Positions 39,101 to 51,007 of a stretch of DNA of 64,000 nt are shown piece by piece. The stretch covers positions 145,767,783 to 145,831,782 of the forward strand of contig RSEF01000001.1 in the NCBI GenBank assembly GCA_003993805.1, in the 5' to 3' direction. Made by a program: the position numbers and the translations under genes. The notes under the pieces were generated by a model, which saw nothing but the letters and a program-made list of their open reading frames with translations, made no database searches and had not been told where the DNA came from. Source of the stretch: Himantopus leucocephalus (Eukaryota; Chordata; Aves; Charadriiformes; Recurvirostridae). Position 1 is the first letter of the stretch. The number at the start of each line of letters is the position of its first letter.

Positions 39101-40859
39101 AAAGAAAATGACACACAATCATCACAGGGACATGTGTGTGATATGCATCCCTAAACAGACTTACAACACATCATCAACTTAGTTCTTTTTTTGCTAATGG
39201 TTTTGTATCTAAGCTACAATAAAAATGTCAATTCCAAAAGGATATGGTGTTTACTAACATGATTTCTCTAGCCCAGGGCAAACCCAATTGAATTATGTCA
39301 TAAACTGCAGGAACAATATATATTCATACATCCAAGAAAGAGCAGCAAAACACTGTAACCGAACCTGAACTGCTGGTTCTACTCTGGGAGTCAGCTTGCA
39401 CAGACATCAAAGCTTGATGCCCAGTGCTGTTCTTCAGCCTAGATAAATGCTGCTAACTGCTAATCATACATCATCTAATAGTGGCAAAAGTAATAAATTT
39501 TCTTCCCCTAGTTTTGTTCAAATTCTTGGTCAGTGACCAGAATTCCTTGCCCCTGGATATCATTCTGCCATTGCCGGGTTGCACTGGATAAACTGTACCT
39601 ATTTCAGAATAGCACTTATGTCCTACAAAGGTAGGACATTCTGTCAAAGATGGCATACTGGGGCCTGTCAAACTGAGTTCTGTTGCTGATTCCGATACAG
39701 AGTTCAGAGATGTGACACAAATTATTGGAGGAGGGCATTGCAGTCTAAATGAGAGAGAAAAGGACAGAGAGCTGGGAGACCAAACTACAAATCCCAACTC
39801 TGCCACTCTCATTCAGATAACCTCTTACAGATTACAGTGCCTTGTGGACAAAGCTAACCTGAGGAGACAGGATTCGTCCCCAGATTTGGCATGCAACTCT
39901 TGTGCAACTCTTGAGCAGGTCACCTAAATTTCCAGACATTGGTCTCTCATTTCCATGGGAAGACGTTTCAGTGAAACTTGTTATGCTATTTGGCAATTAG
40001 ATGGTGTTCTTTAATGAACCTTTAACAAATTAACAAGGCTAATGTGCTGAATTCCTTGAGTTGTGATCCCTCGAAATACAATTCTTCTTCCATACTACTA
40101 AACATCTTACTACTACATCTTCAAGACAGGGAGGTGCCTTTGGTACAAGTAAAGACAAGTCATTTGAATACTTGAAAAAACAGTTCTGCAAATACTGTAA
40201 TGACAACAATACATATCAGGCACACCAGCTTCCTGACACTGCTTCCAAAAGGGATAAAGCAGTAAGCGTGGGGAGGCTACCACAGGCAGGAGCTGTAGGC
40301 AAGCAGACTTAGCAGGGAGCAGCAGATCCCCTGGTCCTGCACTACTAATAAAATTTCATCATCTGCCAAAGGTGGAAAACAAGATGGATGGAGAAAGATG
40401 TTTGGTTTTTATTCTGTTTGCAGAAAGAAGAGGAAAGACTTACGAGTGTCTTATTGTCATGAACACCCATCGAGTTCATGCCTCAGTTTGGTGTATGGGG
40501 CTTGCCCTAACCCATACAATGCACTCTAGACCAGGACGCCCAGACTTGCTTGCACTCCTACCACCACCTACTGTAGCAGCAGTAGAGGTTCTGCTAGTTA
40601 TGGCAGCAGCAGCTCCTGCCCTTCTGTTGAGCCAAAAAGCAAACACAGGGAAAGCTGTTTCCAGCTTCATCCCTCAGTGGGACTGGACAAAGATTGGGGG
40701 ATGCCTGACCCCAGTTCTCTGATCCTCAAGCTAATGCCAGGATTTCGCACTGAATTTGCAATCAGTGTATTTGTCCTCCCCACAACAGCTTGACATAAAG
40801 TGTCGAGAAATTTGATAAAGTCTTCCACTGTTAAAGACTTGTGGCCTGCCACCTCCCTG
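33181..40859. other. Probable CTPS2 intron DNA, nothing recognised
   Basis: 7.7 kb of mostly AT-rich DNA. Short open frames on both strands (for example 36377-36667, 37428-37622, 38225-38495, 39471-39812, 40372-40722) show no known domain, mutually overlap on opposite strands, and lack convincing exon borders. A CAG/CTG-rich patch lies near 40570-40620. Confidence 0.5.
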
Positions 40860-41400
40860 TAAAATGACATACAGGTCCTCCACATCAACCAAGTGCTTCA
40901 GGCACTATTTACATTTGCAACACCATGAGTCCCCAGAGTGGTGAACAAGCTGCACAGCTTTGGACATGGCATCTCAAGCAGAAAGGGAGCCAACTGCAGA
41001 AAATCAAGAAAAGATTAGTAGATCCAAGAAGCAGGACTCCCAAAGGAAGACTAAACTAGCAAGGATTTCTGAACCAAAAAAGGAGGACAGGGTTTTTCCT
41101 TTGATGTGTTAAAGGCCATTTTAAGAATGAAGACAATAGGTCTGTTCACCCTATCTGTGGAGACAGAAGAAGGGCTTAAGTGCAGCAAGACATATGGACA
41201 TCAGTAATCCTGTCTAATAGTAAGATAAGGAACCACAAGGAACGGACCAGGTAAGGAGGTTGTGGAGTCCCCATTATTTAAGGCACTTAAGACTACGTTA
41301 AGCAGACATCCAACATAAATACAGGTGATCCCACTCTAGGGTAAAGGGAAGAATGAATTGTATGATTTCTGAAGGACTCTTCTAATACTTTTCTCTATGA
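40860..41400 (+). repeat. Ancient CR1-like LINE 3' region (sense)
   Basis: 'gatgtgttaaaggccattttaagaatgaagacaataggtctgttcaccctatctgtgg', 'ggaggttgtggagtccccattatttaaggcacttaagactacgtt', 'tgaattgtatgatttctgaaggactcttc' follow the CR1 3' order with strong divergence. Confidence 0.65.
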
Positions 41401-42365
41401 CACTTGGGAAGCAAATATAAGCACATGCAAGCAGGCTGCTAATGCAAGGTGTATATCTACATGATTCATCTAGCACCCCTCCCAACCTATCCATCTCCTA
41501 CAGACCCACAAAGCTCTTGGCTCAGAGTTGTAAGTGATGCAATGATGATTGATTCTCAATAAGTGATACACAGGGTGAAAGATCTAGTAAGTGAGCCTGG
41601 AGCTAAGAACCCAAAAATGACAACAGCAGACATCAGGCAGATTAAGCAGCATGTCAAAGCCAGAGCCAGCAACTCAGCAGTTGCAAAACCAGCAGTGTCG
41701 GGTCATGAAGCATCAACCACAGGCTGAATATCACTCAAAAATGCCCCACAGACCATCAACGGAACATGATTTCAGAACCTGCAGAACACAATACTCAGTT
41801 ATGAAGGTGTTTCCAAGAAGAAACTGTTTTTCAGAACCTTAGATTCATCCTTCCCATTTAGAATGCTTCAGTCTTTTTCCATTCAAATCATGGAGTGTTT
41901 TGATTCTTAATAGTAGCAACTAAAATTTTATCCCAGAGCAAATTCATCACTCTCCTGTGCTAAGAAATAGCACAAAATTTGGAGAACTGACTTTGCCATT
42001 GGTGATTATCAATTCACAAGAAGGGCAAGTAGATTCTTCGTATTTTATTTATTTACCTGGATCTTTTAAAAACAAATTTATATTTACCATTTTCCAAAAG
42101 ACTATTATAACTACAAATGCTATACATAACCCCATAGGAGCCTTTTTCAGGCTTCTTTGGGTGTGGTACATCTTGAAGAGTAAAATACACAAGTTTAAGA
42201 GAGAAAACCTCTCCAGGGTGGTCTATAAAGACCAAGTAAAGCCATATCAAGTACAGTGGTGGATGCTGATGCTGACCCATTTCAGAGATAACAAAAATAT
42301 TACTCATTTCTATTGCTAAAGTATCCCATTCTTTTGACTATTGAAAACACAATAAAACTAGTGCA
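41401..42365. other. Region upstream of the S100G-like gene
   Basis: No exon recognised. The open frames at 41651-41842, 41957-42319 and the opposing 42053-42307 have no domain I know. AATAAAAC at about 42351, a Cdx-type sequence, lies 70 bp upstream of the TATA box; binding is not shown. Confidence 0.45.
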
Positions 42366-42366
42366 C

Positions 42367-42424
42367 TGACTCAATGACAAATGCTAGTTTCATAATTAGG
42401 GTGGAGCATGCAAGCAACTATAAA
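42367..42424 (+). promoter_or_regulatory. S100G: S100G-like core promoter: AP-1 site and TATA box
   Basis: TATAAA at 42419-42424 is placed 25-30 bp before a likely start near 42450 and before a short non-coding exon ending at the donor GAG|GTAAGC (42489/42490). TGACTCA, the AP-1 consensus, lies at 42367-42373, about 50 bp upstream. Known S100G genes are likewise TATA-driven with a short non-coding first exon; the assignment here is by position and resemblance. Confidence 0.6.
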
Positions 42425-42449
42425 GGTTGCCCCAATCTGAGACTCTCAC

Positions 42450-42489
42450 TTCTGCTGGATACATTTGAAAGCTCTGGATTTTGAGTGAG
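42450..42489 (+). other. S100G: S100G-like non-coding exon 1 (predicted)
   Basis: Predicted 5' UTR exon about 40 nt long, starting about 26 bp after TATAAA and ending at a strong donor, TGAG|GTAAGC. The start base is an estimate; the donor is well supported by sequence. Confidence 0.6.
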
Positions 42490-42756
42490 GTAAGCGTAAC
42501 CTAAACATATGGTGTGTTTCAAATCTTTGAACCTAACTTAGATTATTTTCTAGATTTATTTTCTTAGATTATTTTCTTGGGAGAGTTGATCCAGTTTTAC
42601 AGGGGAAAAAGAAAAAAAACCCACAAACACTCCCCCCCCCTTTCATCTAGGTTAAGTATTAATCATTTCAAGTGGTTAGAAAAAACAGTGAACAAGGTTT
42701 GAGATGTATTTCAAAATTCTGATGCACAGGATTGTTATTGTCTGCTTTGTTTGCAG

Positions 42757-42916
42757 TTATTCTTCAAGACAACATCTGAGAAACATGGAACATTTACTCA
42801 ATGATAACCTTCTGAAGTATTTTACCCAGTATGCTTTAATGGAGGGTAGTACCAGTGCACTATCCATTGGTGGGCTGAAAAATCTACTTCAGAATCAATT
42901 TGCACAGTACCTGAAG
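42757..42916 (+). CDS. S100G: S100G-like exon 2 (5' UTR end and codons 1-44)
   Basis: Acceptor TTTGTTTGCAG at 42746-42756, 28 nt of 5' UTR, ATG at 42785-42787, donor CTGAAG|GTAAGT after 42916. Encodes the pseudo-EF-hand half, MEHLLNDNLLKYFTQYALME onward to QYLK. An open frame continues upstream to 42704, but that part precedes the acceptor and is intron. Confidence 0.85.
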
Positions 42917-44979
42917 GTAAGTTTCACTCTTATTATATTCACTGTGCTTCCTATGAAATGGGTAGGGAAAAGGAAATACAGGCAATGATGTTGCAAGGCA
43001 GATTATTGTCCCCAAATGGTTTCACTGACTCCATAAATAATCCTTAAATAAGGGTTGGCTTATAAAACTTCATTCACATTAATGAACAGTAGCTCCAAAC
43101 AGATATCTGAGTAGGGAGTTTATAGTAAAGCCCCATGAAATAAAACGCAAAAATCTAAGAAGCTGTTTTGTTTGGGTTTTTTATGTAAGCCAAATTTCAC
43201 CTAGAATATTTCATCTGTCTTACAAAATATTTTTGTTTCAGTGTAAATAATAAATCATGAATCTAGAAAATATACAGAAAAATCTGTAAAACAAGTAAAT
43301 TAGTAGGACAAATTTAAAAGTAAGAGACACAAGACAACTTCTATCTAGACTGAGTCCCCACCATCACAAAATAAAAGGTTTGCTATTCCAGAAAGATGCC
43401 AAGTAAAGAAAAGAGATGCCACCAAGCTAGAGAAACACCCATTTCCTGTAGCTGGAAAAAATCTAGGTTCTGTTTTCATATATATTCCCTGCCAAACTTT
43501 CCTCAACTGGATTAGGAGTCAATTTATATTCTTTTCNAGAGAAACACCCATTTCCTGTAGCTGGAAAAAATCTAGGTTCTGATTTCATATATATTCTCTG
43601 CCAAACCTTTCCTCAACTGGATTAGGAGTCAATTTAGATTCTTTTGNTATATATTCCCTGCCAAACTTTCCTCAACTGGATTAGGAGTCAATTTATATTC
43701 TTTTCCTAGACAAATCCTTAAATACTGCGTTTTGTATAGCTGACAAAAGTAATTTTTGCTAAAGGTCTGAAAAAAGTTGCAACCTCAAAAATCCATCATT
43801 TTGAGAACTACAGTAATCCAATTTAGTCATTTCATTAACACAAAGTGGCTAATTAAAAAAACAAACAAAACCCTAATAAAACACAAACGTTTTTTCTCTT
43901 AAAAAAGATGTCAGAAATTAATTGCCAAAAATTAATAGGAAATGTGATGGCGAATTCAGAAATACAATGCTTTTTTATATTAGCTGTAGAAAATTTAGCA
44001 CCGTAACCGTTTCTTCAGATATGTGGAAATGAAAGTGCTCAGGAAAAGCAATATTGCTGTTTTGTGTCTGGATATCAGACATTTTCAAGTATCTACTCTC
44101 TGTTTGCAGAACTATTTGACACCAAAAAAAATCAACATAAAAGCAGGACAGGACATTACAAAACATGCATAGACATAAAGTATAAAGAAAGAAAATATTT
44201 AAAAAATTTAAATTATAAATCAATACTGTTTTTATATTATTTAACTAGCCTGATCAGAGATGTTATCAGAATACTCACTGCATCAGGATGTTACATGCAC
44301 TCTTAACAGACACGACAAATAAAAGAAGCTAATAATCTAAACTAGATTTAATACATTAGCAAGAAATTTTCAACAGTGAATACAGTATTGCTAGTAAAGA
44401 GGGGTAAAGGGGACGGAGAGAGACTCTCAGGTCCTGGTCCAAAGCCTCATGAAAGTAGCAACACATTTTCAAATCGTGTATGGAGGGCCCACATTAGTAG
44501 CTAATAAGGTAGTAGGTGGTATGCATATTAAGTTTTATTGGTGACTATGTACATGCTGCAGCTATTCCATTTGCTCCGTTTCCAAATTTACCCAAGACTG
44601 AAGAAACCTATCTGAGTAATACCTGATACTTCTCAAATGGTTATCATATCGTTGTTAACATTTTTGGCAGGCGACAGCAGGCACAGTATTTCTAGTTTAA
44701 CCAGTAAAACTGGTAAATACAACACTACCAGTAACACCTTCAAGTGACACTGACTGTTATTGACTGCATCACTTTTTGGCAATGTTATTCATAGGAAAAT
44801 AGTTGTGACAATCTATTTAATTAATTATCTTTTTTTTTGTTTAAATTCTTTTCCTATAAAAACAGGATTCATTCTCGCTTGACAACGTAATTAAATCATT
44901 GGACAAAAATAATGATGGAAGTGTCAGCTTTGATGAGTTTGTGATGCTTATAAAAAAGATAACTGGTACAGGACAGTAA
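42785..44979 (+). CDS. S100G: S100G-like EF-hand protein (calbindin-D9k family), 81 aa
   Basis: Coding join 42785-42916, 44866-44979 (44 + 37 codons plus stop), intron phase 0. It is a single S100 unit: an N-terminal pseudo-EF-hand (YALMEGSTSALSIGGLKNLL), a hinge, then a canonical EF-hand with loop DKNNDGSVSFDE (residues 57-68; ligands D, N, D, S, S, E at positions 1, 3, 5, 7, 9, 12). Human S100G has 79 residues and the same layout, including LDKNGDGEVSFEEF and VKKI near the end. S100G buffers cytosolic calcium in absorptive epithelium. The location next to and antisense to CTPS2 fits S100G rather than other S100 genes, which mostly cluster elsewhere. Odd point: the last ligand of the pseudo-EF loop, Glu in human (LSKDELK), is Gly30 here (LSIGGLK), so site I may bind calcium poorly. 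ATG 42785 is the first in its exon, with A at -3 and G at +4. Confidence 0.88.
42917..44865 (+). other. S100G: S100G-like intron
   Basis: 1.9 kb phase-0 intron, GTAAGT...AACAG. Includes the threefold N-joined block at 43429-43705 (assembly artefact), so its true length is shorter than shown. Confidence 0.85.
43429..43705. repeat. Three joined near-identical copies around two single Ns
   Basis: The block 'gagaaacacccatttcctgtagctgg...ttatattctttt' occurs at 43429-43536, again at 43538-43646 with a few substitutions, and its second half again at 43648-43705, with Ns at 43537 and 43647. A repeated unmerged overlap is the likely cause. Confidence 0.85.
44866..44979 (+). CDS. S100G: S100G-like exon 3 (codons 45-81 and stop)
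   Basis: Acceptor CTATAAAAACAG before GAT. Gives DSFSLDNVIKSLDKNNDGSV then SFDEFVMLIKKITGTGQ and stop TAA at 44977-44979. Carries the whole canonical EF-hand. S100 genes typically split pseudo- and canonical EF-hands between two coding exons, as here. Confidence 0.9.
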   Translation, partial: DSFSLDNVIKSLDKNNDGSVSFDEFVMLIKKITGTGQ

Positions 44980-45110
44980 GGCATCTGCAAGAATGAATAT
45001 CGCTGCTTTGAAGGAGAAGAGCCTGGTGTTTGTGTACATTATATGTACACTTAAATCCACAGATTTGTTACAATTTTAAAACGTACAGAATAAAGATTTG
45101 ACATATAACA
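44980..45110 (+). terminator. S100G: S100G-like 3' UTR with AATAAA
   Basis: Short 3' UTR after the TAA. AATAAA at 45089-45094 is followed by T/G-rich sequence (tatgtcttgtattgtttcc) from about 45114, a normal downstream element, so cleavage near 45110 is likely. A 3' UTR of about 130 nt suits this short gene. Confidence 0.8.
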
Positions 45111-48100
45111 AAGTATGTCTTGTATTGTTTCCTGCACATTCGCTAGCCAGTTTCCAGCTAAGCCGCCTCACAATTAGTTCAGAACTACCTGTTTCTATTT
45201 CACGCTACATTTGAGAAAGTGTTGCTTAACAAACCCTGCTTTACCTGAGCTATTATTTTGACCTCTAGAGCAATTCAAATCAAATGGTTTATAAAACACA
45301 CAAAAGGAAAGATGCATCATTCCATTTGAGGAGTGTCCCCTAGTGTACACTATCCAATATTCCTCCCAGTTCAGTTTCATCATTCACATAAGACGACACT
45401 TCCATACAGTAAAAAGTTCAAATTTTTATGACATAAAGTTCTTATTTTCAAGTACAATGTAACAATGCTAAGTATGATGACTGTAACAGTACATGTCCAT
45501 TTTAAATTATATTTATATAAGTATGTACTTTTTTTGGTTTGACTCTTGTAAATGGGAATACTATAAACATATATGGGAACTGAGCGACTGCAGTTGCAAT
45601 TAAAACATTTGTACATTTATCTGTTGCAGTTCTAACTTTTCATTGCATGATTCCCTGTGACATATGTATTTTCACACATGGAATTCATGGGCATTATTAC
45701 TTACTTTAAGAGGAAATTAGTGAAAAACAAGAGAAATGAGAAGAACGGAAATTTTGAAAACAAGTAATTCAGTGAATTAGGCACTAATCCTACTAGACAA
45801 CTTTGTAATTTTGGACTGAATTTTAACACCAACATCATCCATTAGCCTGATAAGTAACTCTGAGATCTAATTGATTTAAGGACTTAGACTCAACTTAATT
45901 GCAAAGCCTACCAAGTGCATTCGAGATCCCATACTACAGTGGTTCCTGTCCCTGAATTTTCCCTCCATGAAAGGAGGAATAAAGTACTCCACACCAGTGA
46001 TGTATGAATAGAAGCCTCAAAAATTATGATATTTAAACATGCTATCAATGTTCTAACAGGCTCCTGGGCCATTCTTTTACGCAAACCCTTCAGTTGTTAA
46101 AATGCGTTATGCTTCCTGGAAGAAAAGAAAATAATAATATTTACTAATTTTTTCTGGTTTATGAAAAAAATATTATTCTAAATTAACAATATGCTTTGAT
46201 TTGAAATCTAAATATACTCCACACACATTTGCTCACTGAGCTACATTAGCTAATTTACACACATAAGTAAAACCACAGAATTTTAAGAGGTGCTTTTGCA
46301 TAAGTGGAACATACATTCCTTTTCAACTCTTAGAAACCTTAGAAATTTTGTAATTCAATCAGGTTACTGACATCCTGAATAGGAAAATTGGGCATCAAGA
46401 AACAAACATGTTATAAGAGTGTCACCTACTGGCTAAATTTATATCTGCACAATTTCTTGAGTTCATAGAGAACACACTTATTTTACCCAGTGCAGTATCT
46501 AAAGTTTCATGATTCTACACAAGATGCAATAGGTTATGAAGAACAATGGTCACAATTAAAATTAGCTTTTATAAATTAAAAAAAAAAGTGCAGTAGAATT
46601 ATTCCTGGAAAGAGTCTTTTTTTTTTTTCTAGAACAGTATTAGATGCAGTTGCAATAAAGTTGACAAAGAACATAATTAAAAGGCTCATCCAAAAAAATA
46701 AATCTAAGTTTAATGGTAGAGGAAGACTAGGTAGATGGAACTAAACAAATAACTCTTTTGCCATCCAGTGAATCCAGTTCATTAGCAGTTCACAGACGAT
46801 ACAGTTTCCCTTTAAGGAGTCAATTTTAAAATTATCATTGGCAACAGAAAACTCATACTAAGCACTACTCTCAAGCAAATGCATTACTTTTCTGAACAGC
46901 TATCTTCCTACAAAGAACAATAACAGTTTACCTACCATTATTATCCAAAAGGCTAGAAAGTAAAGCAGAAAACTTAAGAAGGTACAATGGGAATGTGACC
47001 TGGAAATAATCAACCAAGATGAGATCAAGAACTTGGGGGCTTTGATCAGTGCTCATGTAGTGAGCTCATGAGTGCTCCCTCATTTTCCCTCCTGAAATCA
47101 AACCTGTGTTAAAGAATTTAAGCCAAAACCTTAAGGTGGTATTTTGATAGTGTAAATGGTATGGTCTGGTGAATACAGATAATTGCCATATCAGAGGTCT
47201 GTCGGGTTTTTTTTTGATTCAGAGTACACATTTTTAATTTAAGCCTAAATGAAAATATCTACTAGCAACTTCAAACCTCTCAAACATAGCTTATAAATGA
47301 CAGCTTATTAATATTTTCAAATTCTAGTTCTCATTTCCTGTATCTTTTCATCACATAGATATTCAGCTTTAGGATTTTTTTTCCCCTATGGTATTTTCAA
47401 AACAATTCTGGCTGTTTTACATTATTAAGTCATTAACTTCTATTTTTGGTATGAAGAGACTACAATTTTTTCCAAGGTATTTGAAATCTTAATTAGACAA
47501 TACTTGCAGTCATTTACACGCCAATATAATTGATACCAGTATTCCCCAAAACAAACAATGCAGGGTTATACAAGGTCTCCCTCCCATATAAAACTCCTCA
47601 TGGGTGCTTCTGCAGAACCCAGGTTGAGCAACATTGTTATAATGATAGTCAGTTGAAACAGGTGAACAGCTAAAATGAAACGGATATTCAGCACTGCAGG
47701 CAACTCTCTATATTTGCGCGTTCATAATTGGTCAAAATGCATTCATAATTGTTCAAAACAGAACAAGTCACAATTGCTTCATCACATAAAAACCTTTTAT
47801 GATGCTCAAAACTTTTTACTAATGCAGACACTGCTCTTCTATAGTACAGTAACTTGTGCTATTTTAATTGAGAGAGTTGCCAGTAATATCATTTCTCATT
47901 ATTTCAGCCACCTGTTTTTCCTTTGGAAGCCTAATGCTGAGTTACATGATTACTTGACAATCTCAGGTTTTATTTCTGATAAAAAAGGTTCAAATTTCCA
48001 TAGGTGCAGACAAAGGGAAGCAAAGCAGACCAATATATTTTATATGTACTTTAGAAGAAACTATCAACTTTGGTAAGCACAGTTCTGGGTATTTGAATGC

Positions 48101-49017
48101 TCAGCAAATTAAGAAGGGATGCAAGTAGCCGCATATTTCGATCACCCCCGAGTTCCCCTGCCAAACTACATATTTGAATTTCTGTCTTTTTTCCCTTTTT
48201 CTTAAAAATGAAAGTACTGCCTCACCAGTGCCTTTCTTCTCCCTCTTCAGTTTCCAAAAGAGCAGGAACCAAAAGAAAAGTACACTGATTTGGTCCTAAG
48301 TTAGCACTCAGTTGAACAACACAGTGGTATCACAAGGTATTATCAGGGCTGGTACGGTGTTTCCAATTAACTTTCTTGGACAATGAAACATCTACATCAG
48401 GTCGTTCACAAGATTCACCAATCCATTTCTCTTCCTACTGTTTTTATTGATTTGTTATTATATAGAATATCTAAACAGTTCTTAGCACAAGATGGACTCT
48501 GCTAAGACAGATTATTTAGCAGTTATAATTATTGATAGTGCAAATTTCCCCCTTGGAATGATTTACATCTGTTTCTCACCGAGAATTGAGATGTCAAAGA
48601 TCAGATTAAGATGCTGAAATATGACTGGTAATAACCAATTTCAGAACCTTAATGTAGCTCAGAACAAAAGAATATCCATTATACATACTGTAAGCATACT
48701 GCTTCAATTGCAAACACTGTATTAATCCTCTATGACACATACATCCACTCCATTATTTTCTTAATTTTATGTCCACATAATTTTCTCTTTAACATATATA
48801 CCTCACTTGCCCTTGAATGCAAACTGTAAATCACTCAGTTAATTACTTGTGGAATAAAATTTTGTCCTAGATATTTTGTACTAATACATACTACAATTTC
48901 TGTAATAGAAGAAACTGCCAGTAGGGCTGCAGCAGACAAGCATCCATGTTCCTGACTTCAGCTAAGTGTGGAGCTCTGCATCGGAGCCAGATTCTGTGAA
49001 CAACCCTTAGAATAACG
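45111..49017. other. Probable CTPS2 intron DNA downstream of S100G
   Basis: AT-rich, no exon recognised. The 133-residue open frame at 47675-48076 has no domain I recognise, lacks exon borders and is probably chance. T-run near 46618-46630. Confidence 0.5.
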
Positions 49018-49068
49018 GCTGAGGGAGGCAATTCTGCCCCTCTACTCCGCTCTCATGAGACCCCACCT
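49018..49068 (+). repeat. CR1 LINE fragment cut by gap (sense)
   Basis: 'ctgagggaggcaattctgcccctctactccgctctcatgagaccccacct' is a sense CR1 phrase that normally continues to the CR1 3' end some hundreds of bases later. It is cut by the N gap. The matching 3' end may be the antisense CR1 at 63958-64000 once segment 3 is flipped. Confidence 0.88.
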
Positions 49069-49168
49069 NNNNNNNNNNNNNNNNNNNNNNNNNNNNNNNN
49101 NNNNNNNNNNNNNNNNNNNNNNNNNNNNNNNNNNNNNNNNNNNNNNNNNNNNNNNNNNNNNNNNNNNN
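49069..49168. other. Assembly gap, 100 N, at a probable mis-orientation
   Basis: Placeholder gap of unknown size. CTPS2 exons to the right are on the plus strand and those to the left on the minus strand, so the contig on the right is probably reversed relative to the left part of the scaffold. Confidence 0.95.
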
Positions 49169-51007
49169 GATTCCAAGCTTCAGGGCCTAAATTTCAAAAT
49201 CCCTCTTGAGGTGCTAATTGCATATTGGAAGTTGCATGTGATTTTTGAAGGCCTTTAAGATAATTGCCGGTGCCTGACTACTTTTTTTTTTTTCCCCCTC
49301 CCAAAATTAATTTTTAAAAGCCTGTTAAGTAAGTGTGTGTGTGTGGAATAAAAGGAAAACAGACTAATCTAGTCGCTTTCTCACATCTTGAGTTTTTGCC
49401 TGGGGCAGTTCTGGGACTGCCGGAAGCACAGTACTTTTTCTTTCTTTTTTTTTTTTTTTAAAGTCTCAGAAAGTAAGTGTGANCATAGAGAGGGTACACC
49501 CTGAGCAAAGCCTCTTGGTGCTGTTGTAAAGTTGCTTGGGCACTGCTTCAAGAAAATCTTTAAATGGTTGCTGTCTCAGGCAGGGGCCCAAGGCCAAGAG
49601 AACACATGGGGAAGCTCCTAGAACAGCAATCGGAAGGGCTTCCTTCATAAGCTGTGCTGCCAGGCTGCCTGATCTAAACTTGGCTTGACCTGTCCTTAAT
49701 ACTTGCTGGCTTGCTGTCTGGTCCCAGGCTTCTTTGTGGTGGCGTGCTGGGCCAGTCTCAGCTGTGTATGTATTAGGAGCTTTTCTGTTCTCTGTGTGGT
49801 GTTCTAAGCGCTTAATGAATACACTATATCTGCAGATTTAATGGGCTCTGTTACAGCATTTTGAAAACTGATTATACGCTTGTCAGTGCTGCCCTATTCA
49901 ATTGAATTGTTCCTCATCTTCTTTGTATTATGTTTCTTTGAGATGCATCTCTGCCACTGTTGCTGTAGTTTCGCATTTTCATGCCGATTCTGATGTTTTT
50001 GATTTCTGAGACTCTGTTAACTTTAAATTTGTCTCAGCAAGATGGATGACATTTCAAAGTGGATCTAATCATGTGCTTATACTATCAAGGTTTATGAATT
50101 ATGTCTTCAGACAGTATCCTATTTTTATGTATGTTGGGCTTAATTGAATAGCATGTACAAATTGTTTCATGATTCTTTTTTGATTATTAGAATATGCACT
50201 AATTTTCCCTTATACTTGGCATTCTTTTTCTGTTTCTAGAATTTCTTGCAAGGGTAGGGGAAGTTAATTAGTCTTCATCAATATCAGTGTAGCTAAGCTG
50301 CATTCTAGCAAGGTGATCATAATTTACATAATGCAAAAAATCATAATTTACATAATGAAAAAAACCCCTTTCAACAAACACTAAATCACCTCCTTATTTT
50401 CTTTATAGGTAAAAATTATCAATATTTTTCAGCATTCCCGAGTTTTACATGTATCAGCAAAATAATAGCAGAATAATTGCACCAGGAAAAACCCCATAAA
50501 ATTATGAAATAGTTTTCTGATCTTCAGCCTCTTCCTTTTTATCGTGATGTGCAAATTATGAATTACAAAAAGGTGCTGAAGTACTGAAATAGTAGAAAAC
50601 GTATATAAGCTGTGTGTTATTGCTCTAAATTTAGCTGATAAGATCACAATATTTCTTTTGACTCATCATATTATTCATACTTACAGAGCTGCTAGACTTT
50701 CGTTAGAGAGTATTACAATAGTAGCTACAAGAAAGGAGAACACGAGGAAGCAGTATTACAGAGAATGCCAAAGAAAGATTAATAAAAGTAGGTCAGCATG
50801 GGCAGGTGACTGATTTACTTCTGCCTTGCTAGCAGATATTTGTGAGCTATGATACATTGTAGAACTCCAAAAGAAGGGAAGAGAAAAAACCCCCACATTT
50901 GTTTGTGCTGTGCTTCCAAAGGAGGTTAATTCCTCCATGAACAGTATAGAGGATCTTCTATTGGTTTGCCTAGTAAATATTTAAGATTTTTCCTTCTGTT
51001 ATGACAG
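49169..51007 (+). other. CTPS2: CTPS2 intron upstream of the first visible exon
   Basis: 1.8 kb with no exon recognised. Includes a T-run (49448-49459), a single N at 49483 without an obvious flanking copy, and an 18-bp direct repeat at 50316-50357. Confidence 0.65.

Noticed and set aside
42704..42784. Upstream extension of the S100G-like protein by 27 residues
   Set aside because: It precedes the splice acceptor at 42756 or lies in the 5' UTR; ATG 42785 matches the family N-terminus.
47675..48076. 133-residue plus-strand open frame
   Set aside because: No domain recognised, AT-rich composition, no exon borders or promoter seen; likely chance.
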